From an uncultured Candidatus Melainabacteria bacterium (GTDB lineage: Bacteria > Cyanobacteriota > Vampirovibrionia > Gastranaerophilales > Gastranaerophilaceae), in contig CAKUUY010000010.1 in assembly GCA_934693235.1 (NCBI GenBank), forward strand, positions 1 to 59,517: a DNA stretch of 59,517 nt, in the 5' to 3' direction. The notes under the pieces were generated by a model. That model searched no databases. It was not told the origin of the DNA and saw only the letters and a list, made by a program, of their open reading frames with translations. Position 1 is the first letter of the stretch. Every line of letters starts with the position of its first letter. Below, piece by piece: positions 15,895-24,724 of the stretch. Both the position numbers and the translations under genes were made by a program.

Positions 15895-17325
15895 ATGTTC
15901 AATAATTTAAGTGAAAAACTACGCGATATAATAAGTAAAACAAGTGGCAAAGAACTTACTCAAGATAACATGCAAGAGGCGTTTAGAGAGATTAGACGCG
16001 CTCTTTTGGATGCTGACGTAAACTTGAGAGTTGTAAAAGCTTTTATTTCTAATATCAAAGATAAAGCCGAAGGAGAAAAGGTTCTTGAGGGTGTAGATCC
16101 ATCGCAACAGTTGATTAAAATTGTGCATGATGAACTTATTGAACTTTTGGGGAAAGAAAATAAGCCACTCGATTTCTCCGGAAGTCCTAACTTGATAATG
16201 ATGTTAGGACTTCAAGGTTCAGGGAAAACGACATCTTCTGCGAAACTCGCAGTAAAACTTAAAAAAGATGGTAGAAAGCCCCTTTTGGTAGCATGCGATG
16301 TTTATCGTCCTGCGGCAATTTCTCAATTGCAAACATTGGGAAAAGAAATTGAGAACGAAGTTTTTACAATTCCTGATTGTAAAGACGTTCAACAAATCGT
16401 ACGCGAAGCCATTAATTACGCGAACACAAACGGATTTAATACCCTAATTTTAGATACGGCAGGACGTTTACAAATTGACACTGACATGATGGCAGAATTG
16501 TTGTTGATTGACAGAATTTTCCATCCAAACGAAAAACTTCTTGTAATCGACTCTATGACTGGGCAAGAAGCTGTAAATGTTGCAGAAAACTTTGATGCAC
16601 AACTTGGTCTGACAGGTTTAGTGTTAACAAAATTAGACGGAGACAGTAGAGGCGGTGCAGCATTAAGTGTTGTATATTGTACAGGGAAACCGATTAAATT
16701 AACCGGTACAGGTGAAAAATTAAACGCATTAGAAGATTTTTATCCGGAGCGCATGGCAACAAGAATTTTAGGTATGGGGGACATTGTTTCCCTTGTTGAA
16801 CGCGCACAAGAAGTTTTTGATGAAAAACAAGCCCAGGAACTTGAGGAAAAATTAAACAAGAACAATTTTTCTTACAATGATTTTCTTAAAATGCAAAAAC
16901 AAATGCAAGCTTTCGGTTCAATGGGCAATATGCTAGGAATGCTTGGAATTAATATTGGTAAAGACGACCAAGACAAGCTTTCTCACGAGGGTGAAAAACA
17001 ATTCAAAAAAATGGAAGTTTTTATTTCCAGTATGACTCCTCAAGAACGTTCCAACCCTGATTTGATAAACACAAGCCGTAAAAAACGTATTGCAAAAGGT
17101 TGTGGTATGGATTTAGCTGAAATCAACACATTTATCAAACAATTTGAACAGATGCGTATGATGATGAAAGGTATGACCGATATGAAAAACATGTTCGGGA
17201 AATTCGGAGGTGGCATGCCAGACATGAGTAAAATGGGGAATCTCAGTGGTTTGGGCGGCTTTAACGGAAAACTTGGTAAACACGCAATGAATAAAGCAAT
17301 GAAAATGATGCGTAAGTTTAAATAA
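15895..17325 (+). CDS. ffh: Signal recognition particle protein Ffh (SRP54)
   Basis: The 476-aa GTPase binds signal peptides of nascent membrane proteins and, with SRP RNA and FtsY, targets ribosomes to the membrane. The N domain (MFNNLSEKLRDIISK) is followed by the G domain, with GLQGSGKTTSSAKLA (P-loop), DVYRPAA, LDTAGR, TKLDGD and GTGEK..AL..F.P.R. The C-terminal M domain is rich in Met (MRMMMKGMTDMKNMFGKFGG), with S.MTP.ER..P..I..SR..RIA.G. The start was put at ATG 15895, which begins the family N-terminus and lies 6 nt from a TATAAT; an upstream frame start at 15862 would overlap that promoter. Confidence 0.95.
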   Translation: MFNNLSEKLRDIISKTSGKELTQDNMQEAFREIRRALLDADVNLRVVKAFISNIKDKAEGEKVLEGVDPSQQLIKIVHDELIELLGKENKPLDFSGSPNLIMMLGLQGSGKTTSSAKLAVKLKKDGRKPLLVACDVYRPAAISQLQTLGKEIENEVFTIPDCKDVQQIVREAINYANTNGFNTLILDTAGRLQIDTDMMAELLLIDRIFHPNEKLLVIDSMTGQEAVNVAENFDAQLGLTGLVLTKLDGDSRGGAALSVVYCTGKPIKLTGTGEKLNALEDFYPERMATRILGMGDIVSLVERAQEVFDEKQAQELEEKLNKNNFSYNDFLKMQKQMQAFGSMGNMLGMLGINIGKDDQDKLSHEGEKQFKKMEVFISSMTPQERSNPDLINTSRKKRIAKGCGMDLAEINTFIKQFEQMRMMMKGMTDMKNMFGKFGGGMPDMSKMGNLSGLGGFNGKLGKHAMNKAMKMMRKFK

Positions 17326-17437
17326 AAGATTTATTTAGATGCAAAGATGCTTGGACGCGCCAGTAGCTGGGGGGGCGAAAAAATGAAAAGTTACAATTAG
17401 ACAAACAAAATAATTCTACAAACTATCTAATTGAATG

Positions 17438-19972
17438 CTAAAACTTTTTCAACTTTGCATATGCAGCATCCATAGCCTTTACTCCTTGACGGCCAAAATC
17501 AATAGTATACATCATACTATCACCGATTTGCGTAACCTCTTGAATATGTCCGATACCAAGTTTGTCGTGGAAAACTCTTTCTCCAACATTAAATACATAC
17601 TCTATAGGAGTTGTAGTTTCCATTCTGCGTTGACGCTCTGCATCTTCTGCCTGCTGCATACGCTCTTTTTGTTTCTTCTCTTCAAGCATTCGTTTGATTG
17701 CATTGTCTTTGAAAAACTCTTTTACTCTTTCATCATCTTTTTGCTTGTTTGCTTGAGATTTAACCAAAATCGTACGAGACGGAGTCCTGCGAGGTTGTTG
17801 AGAATAACTTGAATTTTGTCTTTGTCGATCACTTTGAGATTTGCCTGTTGCAAGCCCCCTTGTCGGAGCGACAAAGCCACGTCCAAAGCCTGATGATGGC
17901 TTTATATATCCAAAACTATCTGACTGTGCTGCAGAATAAGAATAATCAGATTTTCCTGTTCTTGCCCTTGAAACCGCATTTTGGAATGTCGAAGTACCGC
18001 TTGTTGATCCCTCAAAACCAATTTTATTCAACAATTGTGGTGGAATTTCATCAATAAATCTGGACGGGTTGTAATACTTGTATTCTCCCCACATCTGACG
18101 GCGTTTTGCAGATGTCAAATAAAGCTTTTCTTCTGCACGAGTGACTCCAACGTACATCAAACGACGTTCTTCTTCCATTTCTGATGGAATATTAAATGTC
18201 CTTTGATGAGGAAAAACACCCTCATCGCAACCGGCAAGAAATACTATCGGGAATTCCAAACCTTTTGCAGAGTGTAAAGTCATCAGTGTCACGTTGTTTG
18301 AAATATCTTCCATCCCATCAAGATCAGAAACAAGGGCAACTTGTTGTAAAAATTCACCCAAAGCATTGTCTGCTTCCTCCGGAACAAATTCGCCTGCAAC
18401 GTTTACTAGTTCTTGCAAGTTTTCAATATCTGCTTCACTTTCAGGAGTATTTTGTGATTGTAATTCTGCCAAATATCCCGTTTTTTCAATAACTAAAGTA
18501 ACAAAATCTTGCAAAGAATAAGAGTCCTTTGCTTTTACAAATTTCAAAATCAACTCTGAAAAATCTTTCAATTTCGAACGAGTTCTTGGCGGAATTTCAA
18601 CAGCATCTTCAATCCTTTGACATGCTGCAAAAAGACTAATATCTTCCTTGTCCGCAAAATCAGATAAATTTTTTACTGTCGTATCGCCGATTGCACGTTT
18701 CGGAACATTTACAATTCTACGAAAACTTTGTGAATCATCAGTATTATAAATTAATTTCAAATACGCGATAATGTCTTTTACTTCTTTTCGGTCGTAGAAT
18801 TTTAGCCCACCGTAGATTTTGTACGGAATTCCGGCGCCCATGCAAGCTTCTTCCAGTGCACGAGATTGTGAGTTTGTACGATAAAGAATAGCATAACGGT
18901 TATAATCCCCGCCTGAATCTTGTTTAATTCGGCTTGCAATAAAGTTTGCCTCATCAGCCTCATCTTGCGCCTCAAAGTAATCAATTAATTCACCATCACC
19001 TTTTTGAGAATAAAGTACTTTATCCACACGTTCTGTATTGTTCTCAATGATTGCGTTTGCCACATTCAAAATATTTGCTGTTGAACGGTAGTTTTGTTCA
19101 AGCTTAATTAATTTAGTTTTTTTGAAATCTTTTTGGAAATTCAAAATAATCGTATAATCCGCACCACGCCAACTATAAATTGACTGGTCGACATCACCCA
19201 CAACACAAAGCGAACGCTCATCAGGGATGTCCGGCTCAAGATTTGTGTAAAGCATATTAATAAGTTTGTATTGAGCCATATTGGTATCCTGAAACTCATC
19301 AACCAAAATATGTTGAAATCTGTCATAATACTGCTGACGAACATCTTTACACTGTTCAAGAAGTTTTACGGTCAACATCAACATATCATCAAAGTCAATC
19401 GCATTATTATTATTCAAAGAGTTTTCGTATTCTTCATAAATTGCAGCTATTTTTTGTGATTTGAAATCCCTAGCAAATGTCGCAAAAGTATAAGCATCTT
19501 GCATTTTGTTTTTAGCATTGGAAATAACTGTTTTCACAAGTTTTGGAGCATAAACTTTGTCATCAAGATTAAGTTTTTTTATAGCCTGTTTAATTACAGC
19601 ATTAGAATCTGTTTCATCGTAAATAGAAAAATTTTTGTCCAACCTTTTGCCCGATTGAAAACTATAATTTTCAATATTTTCTCTTAAAATTCTTCCGCAA
19701 ATACCATGAAAAGTTCCAACCCACATATATTTTACGACATTTTCACCCAAAATATTTCCGAGACGTTCTTTCATCTCTTTTGCGGCTTTATTAGTAAATG
19801 TTACGGCTAGAATATTACGCGGTCTAACACCATTTTGAATGAGGTAAGCAATTCTTGAGGTAAGTAATTTAGTTTTTCCACTGCCCGCACCTGCCAAAAC
19901 CAACAATGGTCCTTTAATGGTTTCTACAGCTTCTCTTTGTTCTTTGTTAAGATTATCCAATATATTTTCCAT
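17438..19972 (-). CDS. pcrA: UvrD/PcrA-type superfamily I DNA helicase
   Basis: The 844-aa 3'-5' DNA helicase acts in repair and replication restart. N-terminal NLNKEQREAV is the Q-motif, AGAGSGKT motif I, FTNKAA.EM motif Ia, DEFQDTN motif II, GDVDQSIYSWRGA motif III, EQNYRS motif IV, TLHSAKGLEFP.VF motif V, and EERRLMYVGVTRA motif VI. A low-complexity Ser/Gln/Arg linker leads to a C-terminal Tudor-like segment (GERVFHDKLGIGHI) typical of PcrA/UvrD. The start at ATG 19972 has GGGAATAGGG just upstream; a longer frame reaches 20014. It is divergent from the DprA-like gene. Confidence 0.92.
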   Translation of the reverse strand: MENILDNLNKEQREAVETIKGPLLVLAGAGSGKTKLLTSRIAYLIQNGVRPRNILAVTFTNKAAKEMKERLGNILGENVVKYMWVGTFHGICGRILRENIENYSFQSGKRLDKNFSIYDETDSNAVIKQAIKKLNLDDKVYAPKLVKTVISNAKNKMQDAYTFATFARDFKSQKIAAIYEEYENSLNNNNAIDFDDMLMLTVKLLEQCKDVRQQYYDRFQHILVDEFQDTNMAQYKLINMLYTNLEPDIPDERSLCVVGDVDQSIYSWRGADYTIILNFQKDFKKTKLIKLEQNYRSTANILNVANAIIENNTERVDKVLYSQKGDGELIDYFEAQDEADEANFIASRIKQDSGGDYNRYAILYRTNSQSRALEEACMGAGIPYKIYGGLKFYDRKEVKDIIAYLKLIYNTDDSQSFRRIVNVPKRAIGDTTVKNLSDFADKEDISLFAACQRIEDAVEIPPRTRSKLKDFSELILKFVKAKDSYSLQDFVTLVIEKTGYLAELQSQNTPESEADIENLQELVNVAGEFVPEEADNALGEFLQQVALVSDLDGMEDISNNVTLMTLHSAKGLEFPIVFLAGCDEGVFPHQRTFNIPSEMEEERRLMYVGVTRAEEKLYLTSAKRRQMWGEYKYYNPSRFIDEIPPQLLNKIGFEGSTSGTSTFQNAVSRARTGKSDYSYSAAQSDSFGYIKPSSGFGRGFVAPTRGLATGKSQSDRQRQNSSYSQQPRRTPSRTILVKSQANKQKDDERVKEFFKDNAIKRMLEEKKQKERMQQAEDAERQRRMETTTPIEYVFNVGERVFHDKLGIGHIQEVTQIGDSMMYTIDFGRQGVKAMDAAYAKLKKF

Positions 19973-20054
19973 ATCCCTATTCCCAAAATCAAATTTTTGT
20001 GATATAATCAGCATAAACTAAAAATGTATAGATTGCAATCAGAAAGTAGGAAAA

Positions 20055-20657
20055 ATGACAGAAACTGATATGACAAAAGTATTTATGAATTCAAAAGACG
20101 AAAACAAAGAAAAACAAGGTTCAATTGTAGTACCAATTAATGAAGATATGGATACTGTTTCATCAGGCTCACCCGACACGGTTGATGAACTTGCTATGGA
20201 ATTAGCAACTATTCAACAATCCGCAAAAAGAATTGCGATTATCGGAAGTCGAAATCTTCCTATTACTCATCAACAAATGATTGAAACATTGGCAACTGCT
20301 CTTGTAATGCAAGGTAACACAATTATTACATCAGGAGGTTCATCAGGTACTAATGCAGCTGCAATTCGTGGCGCAATGAAATCAAACCCTGACAAATTAA
20401 GAGTAATCTTACCTCAAACAATCGGACAACAACCATCAGATGTTCAAAACCAACTTATTGGTGTCCCAAACATTATTGAACATCCTGATAGAGCTATGAT
20501 GACATTGGCAGACGCTTCGAGAGTATGCAACAGAGAAATTATTGACGAATGCAACCAATTAATTTGTTTCTTGTCTCACACTAGTAAAACTTTACACAAT
20601 GCTGTTCAGTATGCCGAAGAAGGCCACAAAGTTATTACAGTGTTCTATTTAGACTAG
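20055..20657 (+). CDS. DprA-like (SLOG) Rossmann protein, cyanobacterial type
   Basis: The 200-aa protein has the DprA/LOG-like Rossmann pattern: RIAIIGSRNLP (about 59-69), ITSGGSSGTNAAAIRGAM (about 95-113), then RVILPQ and an ICFLSHTSKTLHNAV...VITVFYLD end. It resembles the short proteins called DNA recombination-mediator protein A in Cyanobacteria, lacking the extra domains of true DprA. SLOG domains bind nucleotides or their derivatives; a role in transformation is not supported by context. AGTAGGAAAA precedes the ATG. An octamer-repeat hairpin follows 30 bp after its stop. Confidence 0.7.
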   Translation: MTETDMTKVFMNSKDENKEKQGSIVVPINEDMDTVSSGSPDTVDELAMELATIQQSAKRIAIIGSRNLPITHQQMIETLATALVMQGNTIITSGGSSGTNAAAIRGAMKSNPDKLRVILPQTIGQQPSDVQNQLIGVPNIIEHPDRAMMTLADASRVCNREIIDECNQLICFLSHTSKTLHNAVQYAEEGHKVITVFYLD

Positions 20658-20687
20658 ATAGAAGCTTACGGAGCCAAATACTCGTTT

Positions 20688-20819
20688 GATAATAAGTGAA
20701 TAGGTAAATAAAACAATAAGTGAATAAGTTCTTATCAGTTAGTTGTTATAGAGTACAATTGTTATTCACGTAGATAATTTTGAAATGCACCTATTGACTT
20801 ATTGCCTTATTCACTTTTA
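20688..20819. repeat. Octamer-arm hairpin element 1
   Basis: The left arm reads GATAATAA GTGAATAG GTAAATAA AACAATAA GTGAATAA then GTTC. The right arm, reversed, reads GTGAATAA GGCAATAA GTCAATAG GTGC. Both arms are arrays of 8-bp units of the form GNNNATAA/G, so they can fold on each other. This copy has a divergent centre. It lies between the DprA-like and HEAT-repeat genes. Confidence 0.8.
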
Positions 20820-20842
20820 CTTAAAAATTGGAAAAAACAACA

Positions 20843-22012
20843 ATGACCGACAATCTAAAAAAACTTACCGGTAAAAATAAAAATGACTACGAAGCAGTTG
20901 CCAAACATCTTGTAGACGACTGCGATGTTGAATTGTTTAAGGAACTTGTAGACAATGACGATTTTCTTTTCGACTTTGTCAAAAGCAATGTAGCACAACG
21001 AATTAAAAATGCTGTCAACGAGTATAATTACCTAAATTTGGTCGAATTTTTAAAATACTATTCTCTGTCTTATGAAGATGTAATTATTTCTTCGTTTGTC
21101 AAATACGCAGATGAAGATTTAACTGACATTATGCTTGACAAATTTGAAAATGGAAATGACGACGAAAAAACTTATGCAGCTAAATATTTTGCAAAAATTC
21201 AAGACCCTCTTGCTTACGAATTTTTGGTTGCAAACTGTTATTCCGATAATGAATTTTTGGCTCAAAATTGCGCTCAAACCCTCGGACAATGGCATGACGA
21301 AGAAAGCTACAATTCTGCAATTGAAAAGTTGAAAAACGAAGATGATTTCGAAAAACTTTCCGGTGTAAAATTCCTCACAGCTTTCGGAAACAAAAAAGCA
21401 ATTCCGGCAATTTTTGAGGCTATGAAAAACTCCACAATGGCAGAAAATATTGCAGGAGAAATCCCATATTTGGAAAATCTCTTTGACCTTATGAAAGATT
21501 TTTATGAAGATACACTTTTGGCAATTATTTATATTACAAACGCCTTGGGAGAAATTTTGCCACTATCCGTAGTATTTGACTTTGAGCTGTTTGAAATTTT
21601 TGAGCAACTTATTAACAATCACAAAGATAGCAAGTGCGCAATCGTTTTGCTTAATGCAAAAGAAAAGTTAGAAACCCTGACGGAAAACGACGAATATCTT
21701 TTTGACGAAGACAAAAATACAAAAAATGAAATTTTTGATATCAAAAAACTATTAAATAACATCCACAAAAAGGATTTAGAAAAATTTATCAATGAAGAGT
21801 TAAAAGAGGATAGCCCGTTTGTCTATACGGCGCTTGATTTTGCAACAGATACACTTGCAATAAGAGAACTCTTAAAATCAAGCAACCAAACTCTTATTCT
21901 AAAGACAGCAGAAATATTGAAATCATTAGGGAATTTTGACGAAACAGCACGAACTGTCGCCCTTTTAAAGGTAACAGATATCAACATCAAAGCGATAATT
22001 AGAGCTTTATAA
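20843..22012 (+). CDS. HEAT-repeat protein
   Basis: The 389-aa protein is all helical and acidic. Several two-helix repeats of HEAT/PBS-lyase style are visible, such as EKTYAAKYFAKIQDPLAYEFLV, NEFLAQNCAQTLGQW and KLSGVKFLTAFGNKKAIPAI (about residues 110-200). Such proteins are scaffolds for protein binding; no enzymatic motif is seen. The start at ATG 20843 was chosen because GGAAAA lies 8 nt before it; an upstream TTG at 20828 is less likely. It follows an octamer-repeat element and converges with a small membrane protein gene. Confidence 0.7.
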   Translation: MTDNLKKLTGKNKNDYEAVAKHLVDDCDVELFKELVDNDDFLFDFVKSNVAQRIKNAVNEYNYLNLVEFLKYYSLSYEDVIISSFVKYADEDLTDIMLDKFENGNDDEKTYAAKYFAKIQDPLAYEFLVANCYSDNEFLAQNCAQTLGQWHDEESYNSAIEKLKNEDDFEKLSGVKFLTAFGNKKAIPAIFEAMKNSTMAENIAGEIPYLENLFDLMKDFYEDTLLAIIYITNALGEILPLSVVFDFELFEIFEQLINNHKDSKCAIVLLNAKEKLETLTENDEYLFDEDKNTKNEIFDIKKLLNNIHKKDLEKFINEELKEDSPFVYTALDFATDTLAIRELLKSSNQTLILKTAEILKSLGNFDETARTVALLKVTDINIKAIIRAL

Positions 22013-22020
22013 AAAAAGAA

Positions 22021-22359
22021 TTATTCAGCTTTTTTAGCCTTTATATAAGAAACAATACCCGCAACAAGCCCGATAGCACCATTAATTGCAAGTGATGTTT
22101 TCATAGGTGTTTTAAAATTTTTTGACATTTTGCCTAATAACTTGTCAAACAAAAATCCTATCCCAAACCACAAAACAGCAGTGCCAACCCCGCTCATTAA
22201 CGGTGATACTTCCGGAATATCAATTCCCTGCTTTTTAAATTCATCTTTTAAACTGCCGGTTTCCGTTTTTTTAGATTGACTTGCAACATTATTTTTAGTA
22301 ACATTTGTATTTTGCTGTACGGGTTGTTTATTCCCAAAACTTGTTATTGAAACACTCAT
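22021..22359 (-). CDS. Small hypothetical protein with two membrane segments
   Basis: The 112-aa protein is not recognised. It begins MSVSITSFGNKQP, similar to other lineage-type hypotheticals here. Residues about 55-71 (GVGTAVLWFGIGFLFDKLL) and about 90-107 (AINGAIGLVAGIVSYI) are hydrophobic, with a basic KKAKE-like tail. The N-terminal 45 residues are polar and probably disordered. AAGGTAG lies upstream of the ATG. It converges with the HEAT-repeat gene, 8 bp apart. Confidence 0.65.
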   Translation of the reverse strand: MSVSITSFGNKQPVQQNTNVTKNNVASQSKKTETGSLKDEFKKQGIDIPEVSPLMSGVGTAVLWFGIGFLFDKLLGKMSKNFKTPMKTSLAINGAIGLVAGIVSYIKAKKAE

Positions 22360-22457
22360 TTTACTACCTTCCTACTACTAGAAAAAGAAAACCATTATTT
22401 ATTTGCCATACTAAATACATATTTGTAATATTAATTAACAAACTATCCTATTTATAC

Positions 22458-22488
22458 AAAAAATCGTCCTTTTACAGACGATTTTTTA
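22458..22488 (-). terminator. Terminator, bidirectional form
   Basis: AAAAAATCGTC and GACGATTTTTT form an 11-bp perfect stem with an 8-nt loop and T runs on both strands. It ends the - strand transcript of the 22510-22887 gene. Confidence 0.85.
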
Positions 22489-22509
22489 ATTTTATAAACT
22501 TTATAAGTC

Positions 22510-22887
22510 TTAACCACCAATTCTCAAAGGCTCTTTTTCTCCTTGCGGAGCTTGTTGAGGTGGTTGTTGATTTCCCATTTTTTCTTGAAGTTTTGCTTGT
22601 TTCTTTTGCAAGTTAATCATTTTACGTACCGCTCTAGCTTCTCCGACAGGTTTGTTGAATTCTTCAGGATTAATTGTAATCATTTTTTCCCAGCATCCCG
22701 GAACATTAGATTTAGCACCGCAAATACAGTTTCTCCAAGTTTCACCTGTTTGTTTATCAACTAAAATTGTCAACATATTATTACCAGTAACAACTTCATA
22801 TCTGTTTTCAGGTTCTTTAAGTGCAATTGACGCAATCAAAGCGCCTAATACAATGATAATTAATGCATTTAAAATTTTCTCTTTCAT
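22510..22887 (-). CDS. Small membrane-anchored hypothetical protein
   Basis: The 125-aa protein is not recognised. A single N-terminal hydrophobic helix (ILNALIIIVLGALIASIAL, about 4-22) would anchor it. Then comes a compact segment YEVVTGNNMLTILVDKQTGETWR with two nearby cysteines (NCICGAKSNVPGCW), and a Gln/Pro-rich tail. The LVDKQTGETWR pattern is found in small proteins of unknown function in several phyla. AGGAGAAATATT precedes the ATG. It is divergent from the holin-like gene. Confidence 0.65.
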   Translation of the reverse strand: MKEKILNALIIIVLGALIASIALKEPENRYEVVTGNNMLTILVDKQTGETWRNCICGAKSNVPGCWEKMITINPEEFNKPVGEARAVRKMINLQKKQAKLQEKMGNQQPPQQAPQGEKEPLRIGG

Positions 22888-23017
22888 AATATTTCTCCTA
22901 TTAATAACAAAATTTATTATACATATAAACTATATTCTGCGCAAGACGTTATTACAATGTCCAATGAATTTGCTTGCAAAAAATTTTAAAATATAAAATA
23001 CAGAAAGGAGAAAATTT

Positions 23018-23365
23018 ATGGTACTACTTGTCAGATGGATACTTTTTGCACTGGCCGTAATCTTTATGGCATGGCTTGTTCCGGGCATAGAAGTTGAAAA
23101 TTTTCAAAGCGCAATGCTTGTAACTGTAATTATTGCACTTATCAATATCTTTATCAGACCGCTAATCGTATTTATCACCCTTCCGATAAATATCTTAACT
23201 CTCGGAATTTTTACACTTGTCATCAATGCTTTTCTTCTAATGCTTGCAGGCTACATCTCCCCAGGGTTTGAAGTCCAAAGTTTTTTGGCTGCGTTTTTGG
23301 GTTCGGTCGTTCTTGCATTCTTAGGGTTGATAATAAACATGGTTACAATTAATGGGGAAGAATAA
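23018..23365 (+). CDS. Phage holin family 4-like membrane protein (PF04020 type)
   Basis: The 115-aa protein has four hydrophobic segments and the pattern of the PF04020 family: LVRWILFALAVIFMAWLVPGIEV, then AL.NIFIRPL..F.TLPINILTLGIFTLVINAFLL, then a PGFEVQSF.AAFLGSVVL end. Despite the family name, members are ordinary chromosomal membrane proteins in many bacteria and there is no phage context here. Strong AGAAAGGAGAAAA precedes the ATG. Its stop codon lies in the loop of the terminator that follows. Confidence 0.85.
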   Translation: MVLLVRWILFALAVIFMAWLVPGIEVENFQSAMLVTVIIALINIFIRPLIVFITLPINILTLGIFTLVINAFLLMLAGYISPGFEVQSFLAAFLGSVVLAFLGLIINMVTINGEE

Positions 23366-23380
23366 TCTTCCCCGTTTTTT
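23354..23380 (+). terminator. Intrinsic terminator overlapping the stop codon of the holin-like gene
   Basis: GGGGAAG and CTTCCCC form a 7-bp stem around AATAAT, which holds the TAA stop, followed by GTTTTTTATTTT. Confidence 0.85.
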
Positions 23381-23383
23381 ATT

Positions 23384-24346
23384 TTATTTGTACAATGCAT
23401 ATTTTAAAAACTTACAAATCAATTTGTAAGTCGCCTTAGTCGCCATACTTTCCCGCAAAGAATTCAATAATACAAAATCATGAATTGTATTATTAATTCT
23501 TACACAAGCGGTATCAACTCCGGCCTCAATAAGTTTTTGTGCGAATTCTTCTCCCTCATCGCGCAAAACATCGTTTTCAGCTGTAATTATTAATGTTGAT
23601 GGCAACCCCGCCAAATCATCAATTTCAGCTTTTAATGGAGACACTGATATTTCTTTTTTCTGACTTTTATTTTCTAAATATGCATCAAAAAAGTATTCCA
23701 TCGCCTTTTTAGAAAGCCAAGGTCCATCCTTAAATTCACTATATGATTTTGTATTCATATCAGCATCACAAACAGGATAAATTAAAGCCTGAAAACAAAG
23801 TTTTGCACCACCCTCATAATTCAACTTTATTGCAGTTGCAATTGCCAAATTTCCACCTGCACTATCTCCAACAATAGCAATTCTTTCAGAATTAATACCA
23901 TAATCCGAGCCATTTATGGCAAAATGTTTTACGGTTTCAAAAACTTGATTTAACGCAACAGGATATTTAAACTCAGGTGCTCTGGGGTAATTTACAAACG
24001 CAACTGCAGATTTTGTATGTTCCGCAATAGTTTTGACAGTCATATCAAAAACATCCGCATCACCCATTACCCAACCACCGCCATGACAGTAAACAATAAG
24101 TGGCAAAATTTCATTTTTACAGCTTTCTGGTTTTACAAGCCTGATACTAATATCGCCAACAAGCGTATTAAATATCGAAATATCTTCAACAGAGGCATCC
24201 AAATCTTGATATCCATCTTCCTGAACATCAACCAAAAATCTCCTTGCCTCGTCAGCATTCATCTCATAAATAGGTTTTTCAATATCTAAGTTGTCAATAA
24301 AACCCTTAACAACATTATCTAAATGTACTTGCTTGTGCATATTCAC
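23384..24346 (-). CDS. Alpha/beta hydrolase of the hormone-sensitive lipase group
   Basis: The 320-aa esterase has the oxyanion-hole motif HGGGW (near residue 88), the nucleophile elbow GDSAGGN (near 160), and an acid and histidine at TAENDVLRDEG and NTIHDF near the C-terminus. This is the layout of HSL-type carboxylesterases, which hydrolyse short acyl esters; the natural substrate is unknown. There is no signal peptide, so it is cytoplasmic. AGAAAGGAGTGAAT precedes the ATG. Its promoter region is shared with the divergent tRNA-Glu. Confidence 0.85.
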   Translation of the reverse strand: MNMHKQVHLDNVVKGFIDNLDIEKPIYEMNADEARRFLVDVQEDGYQDLDASVEDISIFNTLVGDISIRLVKPESCKNEILPLIVYCHGGGWVMGDADVFDMTVKTIAEHTKSAVAFVNYPRAPEFKYPVALNQVFETVKHFAINGSDYGINSERIAIVGDSAGGNLAIATAIKLNYEGGAKLCFQALIYPVCDADMNTKSYSEFKDGPWLSKKAMEYFFDAYLENKSQKKEISVSPLKAEIDDLAGLPSTLIITAENDVLRDEGEEFAQKLIEAGVDTACVRINNTIHDFVLLNSLRESMATKATYKLICKFLKYALYK

Positions 24347-24394
24347 TCCTTTCTCTAATAAATTTAATTTTTTAGAAAAAAGAAAATAAATTCA

Positions 24395-24424
24395 TTGTAC
24401 CAATGTCTATATTTGTATTATAAT
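24395..24424 (+). promoter_or_regulatory. Promoter of tRNA-Glu
   Basis: TTGTAC (24395-24400), an 18-bp spacer and TATAAT (24419-24424) lie about 19 bp before the mature tRNA, a normal distance for a short 5' leader. Confidence 0.7.
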
Positions 24425-24442
24425 AATTTCAGAAAACAATAT

Positions 24443-24517
24443 AGCGGTATCGTCTAGTGGTTAGGACGAGAGATTCTCATTCTCTAAACAGGGGTTCAAT
24501 TCCCCTTACCGCCGCCA
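24443..24517 (+). tRNA. tRNA-Glu (anticodon CTC)
   Basis: The cloverleaf folds with acceptor AGCGGTA/TACCGCC, D arm GTC...GAC with loop TAGTGGTTAG, anticodon stem AGAGA/TCTCT with loop TTCTCAT (anticodon CTC at positions 34-36), variable AAAC, T arm AGGGG-TTCAATT-CCCCT, then GCCA encoded in the DNA. The first acceptor pair would be A1-C72, a mismatch; the other six pair. The anticodon reads GAG codons. A copy of its 3' end occurs 174 bp downstream. Confidence 0.9.
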
Positions 24518-24522
24518 ATTAT
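24498..24522 (+). repeat. Direct repeat of the tRNA-Glu 3' end, copy 1
   Basis: A 25-bp sequence covering the T-arm 3' half, acceptor 3' strand, CCA and 5 bp beyond (it contains CCCCTTACCGCCGCCAATTA) is repeated exactly at 24672-24696. Confidence 0.9.
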
Positions 24523-24671
24523 TCATATTTGAAATATTTTTTATTGAAATTTTTATTATTTGCGGCGGTGGGAAAATTGAACCAATAAATTTTTTAGAAA
24601 AATTTATTGGGTTAGCTCTGCATACTTATTCGTAAGGTTCGAATTACATATTCTCACCTAACGACTAAGCA

Positions 24672-24696
24672 AATTCCCCTTACCGCCGCCAATTAT
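24672..24696 (+). repeat. Direct repeat of the tRNA-Glu 3' end, copy 2
   Basis: An exact 25-bp repeat of 24498-24522. The 149 bp between the copies also contain GGCGGTGGGAAAATTGAACC (near 24563), a rough inverse of the same tRNA segment. The second copy has no D or anticodon arm, so it is not a tRNA gene. Confidence 0.9.
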
Positions 24697-24724
24697 AAGA
24701 ACACGCTTGTCGTGTCTTTTTTAT
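24697..24724 (+). terminator. Terminator of the tRNA-Glu transcript
   Basis: AAGAACACG and CGTGTCTTTTTT pair around CTTGT (one bulged A), followed by T residues. The tRNA precursor would thus carry a tail of about 200 nt including the second 3'-end copy. Confidence 0.7.

Noticed and set aside
20688..20819. CRISPR-like or VNTR locus from the tandem octamers
   Set aside because: Arrays are short, paired in inverted orientation and lack unique spacers; they are better seen as hairpin arms.
23018..23365. Phage holin, hence a prophage
   Set aside because: The family name is historical; no phage structural, lysis or integrase gene lies nearby, and the gene has its own promoter region and terminator.
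24672..24696. A second tRNA-Glu gene
   Set aside because: Only the 3' part is repeated; no D arm or anticodon arm can be folded.
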